Of a stretch of DNA of 19,794 nt, positions 14,440 through 19,794 are shown in pieces. The translations under genes and the position numbers were made by a program. The notes beneath the pieces are model-generated. The model searched no databases, was not told where the DNA came from, and saw nothing but the letters and a program-made list of their open reading frames with translations. Position 1 is the first letter of the stretch. The number at the start of each line of letters is the position of its first letter. Source of the stretch: DAOTWP01 sp034435675 (GTDB lineage Bacteria; Chloroflexota; Anaerolineae; Aggregatilineales; Phototrophicaceae); NCBI GenBank assembly GCA_034435675.1, contig DAOTWP010000370.1:1-19794 (forward strand), written 5' to 3'.

Positions 14440-14802
14440 TTACATAAATCGCTGAATCTCGATCAGATAGCCGTTCGGATCGCGCAGGAAGCAGTGATAG
14501 ATGTTGTATTGGGAGTTCACCTGCGGCGCTTTCTCGAACACCATGCCCTTCGCTTGCAGCGCCTGATACCAGCCGTCTACATCGGGTGTCACCAGTGTGA
14601 AAATGATGTCATCGTGCCGTTCGGCGGCGTCTGTTCGCTGGCAGAAGCCCACCAGCGCGCCCGGCGCGACGCTGTAGATACGACATGCCCCCTGATCGCG
14701 CCACAGCCTCAGCCCGATCACCTGCTCGTAGAAGTGCGCCGTAGCAACTAAATCGCGGGTATATAGGAACGTAATCTGCTGCTCGATTTCCGGATATTGC
14801 AC
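14440..14802 (-). CDS. VOC superfamily (glyoxalase/bleomycin resistance-like) protein
   Basis: A 120-residue single VOC-fold protein. It shows the two beta-alpha-beta-beta-beta modules: ITFLYTRDLVATAHFYEQVIGL (10-31) opens the first, and DIIFTLVTPDVDGWYQALQAKG (65-86) opens the second. It ends with FLRDPNGYLIEIQRF (105-119), whose glutamate (E115) is at the usual metal-ligand position. The specific reaction cannot be told; such proteins include dioxygenases, epimerases and drug-binding proteins. The GTG start at 14802 is chosen because GAGGAG lies 6 bases upstream; the ATG at 14807 is out of frame. A promoter face-to-face with that of the alkyltransferase-like gene drives it. Confidence 0.85.
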   Translation of the reverse strand: MQYPEIEQQITFLYTRDLVATAHFYEQVIGLRLWRDQGACRIYSVAPGALVGFCQRTDAAERHDDIIFTLVTPDVDGWYQALQAKGMVFEKAPQVNSQYNIYHCFLRDPNGYLIEIQRFM

Positions 14803-14827
14803 TGCATTCTCCTCAACAACGATGGCA

Positions 14828-14857
14828 GGTATAATCCTTGCTACACAACAGCTCCAA
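14828..14857 (-). promoter_or_regulatory. Promoter of the VOC gene
   Basis: On the minus strand TTGGAG (14857-14852), an 18-base spacer, then TATACC (14833-14828). The leader would be about 20 bases. The -10 overlaps the plus-strand TATAAT at 14830-14835. Confidence 0.45.
14830..14835 (+). promoter_or_regulatory. -10 box of the alkyltransferase-like gene
   Basis: A perfect TATAAT with only a poor -35 (TTCTCC, 14807-14812, 17-base spacer). The start would be near 14842, which lies past the ATG at 14838 and supports the gene start at 14910. Confidence 0.5.
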
Positions 14858-14909
14858 TCGAAACCTGTGCTTCTTCTGCTGGCAAAGTGTAGTCAGAAAG
14901 GCGTGCACA

Positions 14910-15365
14910 ATGCAAAACCCGCCGGATGTGCCTGTATTCAACCAGACGGTCTGGGAAATTGTCCAGCAGGTGCCGCGTGGGCAGGTGACTACCTTCGGGC
15001 AAATCGCCTCAATCATCCCGGCACCCGCCGGTGTGGACACGCTGCTCTATGAGCGTTTTGGCGCGCAGTGGGTCGGCAAGGCAATGAACGCCGTTTCATT
15101 CAAGGACGAAGCAACGGTTCCCTGGTGGCGGGTGATCAACAGCAAGGGGGGCATCAGTCTGCCGCCGGACACCCGCGCCCATACTTTGCAGCGCGAACGA
15201 CTGGCACAGGAAAATGTCGTCTTTGATGGCAAGGATCGCGTGGATTTCAACCGTTTCGGCTGGGACGGTCCACCGGAGGAATGGCTCAAAACGCGCCACC
15301 TGCGCACGCCCAAACCCCTCAGGACGAAACCAGACACACCGCCGCAGCAGATGAGCCTGTTCTGA
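14910..15365 (+). CDS. Alkyltransferase-like (ATL/MGMT family) DNA repair protein
   Basis: A 151-residue protein with the DNA-binding domain of O6-alkylguanine-DNA alkyltransferases: VWEIVQQVPRGQVTTFGQIA (14-33), then WVGKAMNAV (54-62) and PWWRVINSKGGIS (71-83). In true methyltransferases the motif is PCHRV with a catalytic Cys; here a Trp is in its place, which marks an ATL that binds alkylated bases and recruits nucleotide excision repair instead of removing the alkyl group (family knowledge). The second Trp (PWW) replaces the usual His. A C-terminal basic/proline tail (120-151) is extra. The start at 14910 is chosen over the in-frame ATG at 14838 because AGAAAGG lies upstream and the promoter -10 at 14830 would start RNA beyond 14838. 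Confidence 0.85.
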   Translation: MQNPPDVPVFNQTVWEIVQQVPRGQVTTFGQIASIIPAPAGVDTLLYERFGAQWVGKAMNAVSFKDEATVPWWRVINSKGGISLPPDTRAHTLQRERLAQENVVFDGKDRVDFNRFGWDGPPEEWLKTRHLRTPKPLRTKPDTPPQQMSLF

Positions 15366-15395
15366 CCACCAGCCAGTGCATACAGCACAGGACCA

Positions 15396-15430
15396 TGCAG
15401 GATGGGGCGGGTTGGCTGCCCCATCCTGCA
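15396..15430. terminator. Perfect 13-bp hairpin between convergent genes
   Basis: TGCAGGATGGGGC (15396-15408) and GCCCCATCCTGCA (15418-15430) pair with no mismatch around a 9-base loop. It lies in the 75-base gap between the stops at 15365 (plus) and 15441 (minus), so it probably ends both transcripts. Neither side has a U-tract. Confidence 0.65.
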
Positions 15431-15440
15431 CATACCGGTC

Positions 15441-18170
15441 TTACAGGTCAATCCCCGCGCGCAGGACGTTGCTGTCCAACGAGCGACGAATTTCGAAGCC
15501 CAATTTCTCGCTGATGACGATCATGTAGTCATTTTCCGGCAGAATGAAACCGAAGATATGCTTCATTTTTTCATGCCGACCGACGTCCACCAGCCGCCGC
15601 AGCAGTTCAGCACCCAGCCCCTGCCGTTGTGCATGGTCTGCCACCAGTACGGCGAACTCCGCTTCGCCCGGCACATGCGTGCGGGTCAGGCGTCCAACTG
15701 CCAGCATTTCGTCCTTGCCCGTTTCGGGATCTTCGCGGATAACCACCAGTGCCATTTCGCGGTCATAGTCAATGAAGCTCAGCCGCGACAGCCGTTCATG
15801 CGAAATCCGCTGGCTCAGCTTCATCGGGTAGAAGTAGCGCAGATAAACGCTGCGTTCAGACAGCGACTCATGGAACTTCACTGCCAGCGGTTCGTCTTCG
15901 GGACGAATCGGGCGGATCATCACTTCCGTATTATCGCGCATCGTGTATGGGCGCGCATAGTCCACCGGATACGGGCGAATCGCCAGCCTGGGCAGTTGGC
16001 TTTCGGGCATGTCCGACGGGAACAGGACCACACGTGCATCCAGTGCAATGAGCCGGTCTTCAGAAGCAAGCAGTGGATTGATGTCCATTTCTTTTATCCA
16101 ACGCTGTTCGGCAACCAACTGGCTGAACCGCACCATGATTTCTTCCAGCGCGTCCATATCAACGGATCTGCGCCCGCGCACGCCTTGCAGCGCCTTGTAG
16201 ATTTTGGTCTGTTCCATCATGCGCCGTGCCAGTGTGGTATTCAGCGGCGGCAGCGCCAGCGAACGATCCCTGAACACCTCCACCAGTGTGCCGCCCATGC
16301 CAAACAGCACCACCGGACCAAACTGCGGGTCAATGCTGCTGCCGATGATGATTTCATAGCCGTCCAGTTTTGCCATCGGCTGTACGGTGACGCCCAGAAA
16401 ATGCTCTGCGCCCGCCTTCTCCGTTACTGACGCCTGCATCTCTTGGTATGCCTGCCGTACTGCATCAGCATCGCCGAGATTCAGCTTTACGCCGCCGACA
16501 TCCGTTTTGTGGGTCAGCGTTTCGGAGTGCAGCTTGAGCACCACCGGGTAGCCGATTTCGGCGGCTGCGGCAGCAGCTTCCTCAGCATTGTAGGCGACAA
16601 TCAGCATATTCGTCGGGATACCATAGGCGGCAAGCACCTGCTTGGACTCGTACTCGGTGAGGATCGTCCGCCCGGTTGCCCGCGCCGTTGCGATGATGTC
16701 GGTTACACGCTGACGAATCAGAATTTCTTCCTCAGTGGCAACCGGCTTGATCGGTGTTTCGTAGATGCCGCGCAGGTTGTAGTTGTAGCGCCACATGTAG
16801 TTGAACAGCCGCACCGCCGTGTCGGGATACTGGAAAGTGGGGATGTTCGCTTGATTCAGGATGCGGTCTCCAGCGGCGATTTCCGCGCCGCCCATCCAGC
16901 TTGCCAGCAGCGGCTTGCCGCCCAGGTCAGCGTAATCTTTCAGTTTTTCTGCCGTGCGTGTCGGGTCGCTCATCGCCTGCGGGGTCAGAATCACCAGCAG
17001 ACCATCGCTGTTAGGGTCTTTCGCGGCAATTTCCAGCGCCTGTGCATAACGCTCTGGTCCAGCATCGCCAAGGATGTCAATCGGATTGCTGTGGCTCCAG
17101 TGTTCCGGCAGGATTTTGTTCAGCGCCTCAACCGTTTCCTCACTCAGTTCCGCCAGTTCGCCGCCGTCACCGATCAGTGAGTCGGTAGTCAGCACCCCGG
17201 GACCCCCGGCGTTGGTCAGAATGGTCAGGCGTTTGCCTTTGGCGTGCGGCTGTTTGGCGAACACTTCGGAGGTATAGAAGATGTCGGAAATCTTGTCCAC
17301 GCGCAGCACGCCCACGCGCCGGAACGCGGCTTCCAGCACCTCATCGCTGCCGGTCAGCGCGCCGGTATGGCTGGCAGCGGCATGGGCGGCAGCTTCGGTG
17401 CGCCCGGCTTTAATCACGATAATCGGCTTGCGCAGCGCCACTTCTCGCGCGGCGGACAGGAACGAGCGCGCATCGCCCACCGACTCCATATAGATCACGA
17501 TGCTGCGCGTGTTTTCATCCTCACCCAGATAGTAGATCAGGTCGCCCCAGCCCACATCCAGCATTGAGCCAATCGAGATAAAGGCGCTGAAACCAACATT
17601 TTCCTGGAAACTCCAGTCCAGTACCGACGTACACAGTGCGCCACTCTGGCTGATAAACCCTACACTGCCGGAACGCGCCATTGCCCCCGCGAAAGTGGCA
17701 TTCAGCCCATTCAGCGGATTCATTACCCCCAGACAGTTCGGACCGATAATGCGCATTTTGCCCTGCGCAGTGTTCATAATCTGCTGTTCCAGCGCCACGC
17801 CGGCTTCCCCGATTTCCTTAAAACCGGCAGAGATGATGATGCAGCCGGGAATCCCCAGCGCAACACACTCCTCAACCAATCCCGGAACCATCTTTGCCGG
17901 GGTGACAATTACCGCCAGATCAATCTGATCGGGTACATCGCGGATTGTCGGATAAGCGCGTACCCCCAGGATGCTTTGCCGATTCGGATTTACCGGATAA
18001 ACGGTACCGCCAAAGGGATTGCTGATGAGATTCCACAGAATTGTGCGCCCAACGCTGCCCGCCTTTTCAGTTGCGCCGATAACTGCGACACTGCGCGGCT
18101 TGAAAATCGGATCGAGACTGTGCCGCGCATACTGGTTCTGACTTTCGTGAGCGTGTTCCATTCTGCTCAT
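15441..18170 (-). CDS. ADP-forming acyl-CoA synthetase fused to a GNAT acetyltransferase (Pat-like)
   Basis: A 909-residue cytoplasmic fusion. Domains in order: CoA-binding Rossmann domain (about 20-115); succinyl-CoA-ligase-like domain (165-305) with SHTGALTGSDEV, placing His268 at the site phosphorylated in ADP-forming acetyl-CoA synthetases; a linker ligase domain (310-460); ATP-grasp domain (about 495-715) with DPQFGPVVLFGMGG (613-626) and DINPLL (695-700); GNAT domain (about 750-905) with the acetyl-CoA loop QRQGLGAEL (847-855). The architecture matches Salmonella Pat (YfiQ), which acetylates Acs. The intact His suggests that the synthetase half may still be active, unlike Pat-type halves described as degenerate. 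Its job could be acyl-CoA formation, protein lysine acetylation or both. The first ATG is used; GGAG lies 10 bases upstream. It converges with the ATL gene and diverges from purL. Confidence 0.88.
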   Translation of the reverse strand: MSRMEHAHESQNQYARHSLDPIFKPRSVAVIGATEKAGSVGRTILWNLISNPFGGTVYPVNPNRQSILGVRAYPTIRDVPDQIDLAVIVTPAKMVPGLVEECVALGIPGCIIISAGFKEIGEAGVALEQQIMNTAQGKMRIIGPNCLGVMNPLNGLNATFAGAMARSGSVGFISQSGALCTSVLDWSFQENVGFSAFISIGSMLDVGWGDLIYYLGEDENTRSIVIYMESVGDARSFLSAAREVALRKPIIVIKAGRTEAAAHAAASHTGALTGSDEVLEAAFRRVGVLRVDKISDIFYTSEVFAKQPHAKGKRLTILTNAGGPGVLTTDSLIGDGGELAELSEETVEALNKILPEHWSHSNPIDILGDAGPERYAQALEIAAKDPNSDGLLVILTPQAMSDPTRTAEKLKDYADLGGKPLLASWMGGAEIAAGDRILNQANIPTFQYPDTAVRLFNYMWRYNYNLRGIYETPIKPVATEEEILIRQRVTDIIATARATGRTILTEYESKQVLAAYGIPTNMLIVAYNAEEAAAAAAEIGYPVVLKLHSETLTHKTDVGGVKLNLGDADAVRQAYQEMQASVTEKAGAEHFLGVTVQPMAKLDGYEIIIGSSIDPQFGPVVLFGMGGTLVEVFRDRSLALPPLNTTLARRMMEQTKIYKALQGVRGRRSVDMDALEEIMVRFSQLVAEQRWIKEMDINPLLASEDRLIALDARVVLFPSDMPESQLPRLAIRPYPVDYARPYTMRDNTEVMIRPIRPEDEPLAVKFHESLSERSVYLRYFYPMKLSQRISHERLSRLSFIDYDREMALVVIREDPETGKDEMLAVGRLTRTHVPGEAEFAVLVADHAQRQGLGAELLRRLVDVGRHEKMKHIFGFILPENDYMIVISEKLGFEIRRSLDSNVLRAGIDL

Positions 18171-18209
18171 TCGTCTTGTGCTCCATAGCTATGCAAACGC
18201 ATACAGTCG

Positions 18210-18238
18210 ATTGTGGCGCAACTTGGGAGAGAGTTCAA
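18210..18238 (-). promoter_or_regulatory. Promoter of the acyl-CoA synthetase/GNAT gene
   Basis: On the minus strand TTGAAC (18238-18233), a 17-base spacer, then CACAAT (18215-18210). The start would be near 18203, about 33 bases before the ATG. It diverges from the purL promoter, with about 50 bases between the -35 boxes. Confidence 0.5.
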
Positions 18239-18290
18239 CGGGCAAGCGCGACAATTCTCCTGCCCTTACTGAAAAACCACCCGCCTGCGC

Positions 18291-18319
18291 TTGATTTGTC
18301 GCCAGCCCCACCCTACAAT
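18291..18319 (+). promoter_or_regulatory. Promoter of purL
   Basis: TTGATT (18291-18296), a 17-base spacer, then TACAAT (18314-18319), repeated once as TACAAT overlapping 5 bases on. The start would be near 18326, giving a long leader of about 188 bases. Confidence 0.6.
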
Positions 18320-18325
18320 ACAATA

Positions 18326-18513
18326 CCTCTTGAGAGCAGGACTACGCCGCCCGCCAACTGGGCATTGTTTGCTGCCTGTGCGCCAGCAGGAATCCCGTGC
18401 CAGCGCTTGACTCAACATAACCGGCATCAACACAGGATTACCGTTTTGATCCTCACCCCTGGATAGCCGACCTCACGACGAGTGTGAGATGTGCAAGGAA
18501 GGAAGTGCCTGAC
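18326..18513 (+). other. Long untranslated leader of purL
   Basis: About 188 bases between the predicted start and the GTG. It holds short hairpins: GCCCG/TGGGC near 18349-18363, TGCTG/CAGCA near 18370-18388, and CTCAC/GTGAG (18472-18488) ending 6 bases before the Shine-Dalgarno run. It does not match the PRPP, purine, ZTP or cobalamin riboswitch patterns I know. No short leader peptide with a good ribosome binding site is evident. Confidence 0.4.
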
Positions 18514-19794
18514 GTGTCATCCGGAACACCCCCTAGCGCGCCGCTGCAAGTGTCATATCGTGTCGAAATCCGCCAGCGTAACCCGGAAACCGCCGCGTGG
18601 CTGATGGCTGCTGCTGCGCATATGGGCATTACCGGACTCACCGACTGCCGTGTGCGGCGGTTGTTCTTCCTGCAGGGCTATCTGACGCGGGGAGCCATGG
18701 ATCAGCTCAGCCGCACGCTGCTTGCCGACCCGGTCACCGAGTATTTCGCAGTGGGCGTCATCGGCGCAGAACTGGATACCTCGACGCGCGAGTTTTTCGT
18801 CGAAGATGATTTCAGTCACAGTGTGGACGTAACTTTCCTCCCCGGCGTGACCGACCCGGCAGCCGCCAGCCTGATCCATACGGCGCACTTACTGGGCATC
18901 ACGGAACTTCAGCAGGCGGCAACGGGGCAGCGTTTTCTGCTGTGGGGCGATCTGTCAGCAGAGGATCTTCAGCGCCTGTCCGCAGAGGTGTTCGCCAACC
19001 CTGTCGTCCAGCGTTACACGCTCGACACGCCGATTACGCCGCCGTTTGTCACCCCTGACCCGGTGAACGCCGTAGTCGAAATCATCCCAATTCGCGACCT
19101 TGACGACGCTGCGCTGTTAGCGTTGAGCAAGGCGCGCCGCCTGTCGCTGGATGCAGACGAAATGCGCGCCATCCGCGCTTACTACGCCGCGCTGGGGCGT
19201 GACCCGACCGACGCTGAACTGGAAATGCTGGCGCAGACCTGGAGCGAACACTGCGTTCACAAGACTTTCAAGGCGCTGGTGGACTACACCGGACCGGACG
19301 GGCAGACGCAGCAGATTGACGGCATCCTCAAGACCTATATCCGCGCGGCAACCGAACAGGTCAATAAAGCGTGGGTGCGCTCCGCTTTTGTGGATAACGC
19401 GGGTATCATTGCTTTCGATGAACGCTATGATCTGGCGTTTAAGGTCGAAACGCACAACCGCCCGTCAGCAATCGAACCCTTCGGCGGGGCGAATACCGGC
19501 GTCGGCGGGGTGATCCGCGATGTGCTGGGCGTCAGCGCCCGCCCGATTGCCAACACCGATGTGCTCTGCTTTGGGCTGCCGGACATGCCCTACACCGCCC
19601 TGCCTGCCGGGGTGCTGCACCCGCGTCGTGTCGCTGCTGGCGTTGTGCGCGGCATTGAGGATTACGGCAACAAGATGGGCATTCCCACCATAAACGGTGC
19701 CATTCACTATCACCCCGGCTACACGGCGAATCCGCTGGTGTTCTGCGGCTGCCTGGGGATTCTGCCGCACGGGGCACACCGCACCGAACCGCAG
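18514..19794 (+). CDS. purL: Phosphoribosylformylglycinamidine synthase, N-terminal part (runs off the end)
   Basis: 427 codons are visible and the frame is open to the window edge. PurL converts FGAR, glutamine and ATP to FGAM in purine synthesis. Residues about 14-180 form two successive PurS-like beta-alpha halves, so the PurS function is fused at the N-terminus, as in long PurL proteins. The linker (about 185-240) leads to the SEHCVHKTF motif (244-252) and ETHNRPSAIEPFGGANTG (312-329), with the catalytic/substrate histidines at 246 and 314. Whether a glutaminase domain is fused at the C-terminus cannot be seen. The start is GTG at 18514; an in-frame GTG at 18505 is equally possible, both served by AAGGAAGGAAG. 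It diverges from the acyl-CoA synthetase gene. Confidence 0.93.
   Translation, partial: MSSGTPPSAPLQVSYRVEIRQRNPETAAWLMAAAAHMGITGLTDCRVRRLFFLQGYLTRGAMDQLSRTLLADPVTEYFAVGVIGAELDTSTREFFVEDDFSHSVDVTFLPGVTDPAAASLIHTAHLLGITELQQAATGQRFLLWGDLSAEDLQRLSAEVFANPVVQRYTLDTPITPPFVTPDPVNAVVEIIPIRDLDDAALLALSKARRLSLDADEMRAIRAYYAALGRDPTDAELEMLAQTWSEHCVHKTFKALVDYTGPDGQTQQIDGILKTYIRAATEQVNKAWVRSAFVDNAGIIAFDERYDLAFKVETHNRPSAIEPFGGANTGVGGVIRDVLGVSARPIANTDVLCFGLPDMPYTALPAGVLHPRRVAAGVVRGIEDYGNKMGIPTINGAIHYHPGYTANPLVFCGCLGILPHGAHRTEPQ

Noticed and set aside
14838..14909. N-terminal extension of the alkyltransferase-like protein starting at 14838
   Set aside because: The promoter -10 at 14830 puts the transcript start past this ATG, and the ATG at 14910 has a better ribosome binding site and gives a normal family start.
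18349..18365. CTGGGCA in the purL leader as part of a ZTP (pfl) riboswitch
   Set aside because: The conserved 5' part of that motif (GGGUCGUGAC-like) is absent upstream, so the match is only the short 3' piece.
18385..18405. GGAATCCCGTGCC in the purL leader as a cobalamin riboswitch fragment
   Set aside because: Only a loose match to one short box; the B12-box and paired regions are not seen.

Overview
This 19.8 kb window is GC-rich (about 60% by eye) bacterial chromosome with tightly packed housekeeping and envelope genes on both strands. The gene set suggests a Chloroflexota bacterium, possibly Anaerolineae-like: a membrane-anchored LCP protein, large GT-C membrane glycosyltransferases, an ADP-forming acyl-CoA synthetase fused to a GNAT domain, a PWWRV-type alkyltransferase-like protein and a long PurL. 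This placement is inference from protein style, not from a marker phylogeny. I saw no tRNA, rRNA, CRISPR array, transposase, phage gene or integrase.

Layout. 1-2300: an octanoyltransferase/lipoate ligase-family gene (minus) diverges from an LCP-family gene (plus); the LCP promoter overlaps the first codon of the lipoate gene. 2379-4244: a GT39-like membrane glycosyltransferase (minus), convergent with the LCP gene. 4245-4755: a 511-base gap holding a structured RNA on the minus strand, with its own sigma70-like promoter and intrinsic terminator and an architecture like 6S RNA. 4756-6603: aspS (minus). 6757-8720: a plus-strand pair, a two-helix membrane protein translationally coupled to a second GT-C-type membrane protein. 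8731-10038: a Bcs1-like AAA+ ATPase (minus). 10355-11467: a secreted beta-propeller-like protein (minus). 11770-12273: a small multi-pass membrane protein (minus). 12571-14387: etfB-etfA (plus). 14440-14802: a VOC-fold protein (minus), diverging from 14910-15365, an alkyltransferase-like DNA repair protein (plus). 15441-18170: a 909-residue acyl-CoA synthetase/GNAT fusion (minus). 18514 to the end: the 5' part of purL (plus), preceded by a leader of about 190 bases.

Functional themes. The LCP protein and the two GT-C enzymes point to cell-surface glycopolymer work, though they are not one operon. ETF and the acyl-CoA synthetase/acetyltransferase belong to acyl-CoA and electron-transfer metabolism. 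LipM, AspRS and PurL are core functions. Regulatory signals are unusually readable: several sigma70-like promoters with 16-18 base spacers, pairs of divergent promoters, and hairpin terminators that often lack a long U-tract.

The clearest non-coding discovery is the 6S-like RNA at about 4370-4542. I found no convincing new defence or mobile system; most of the window is ordinary chromosome.
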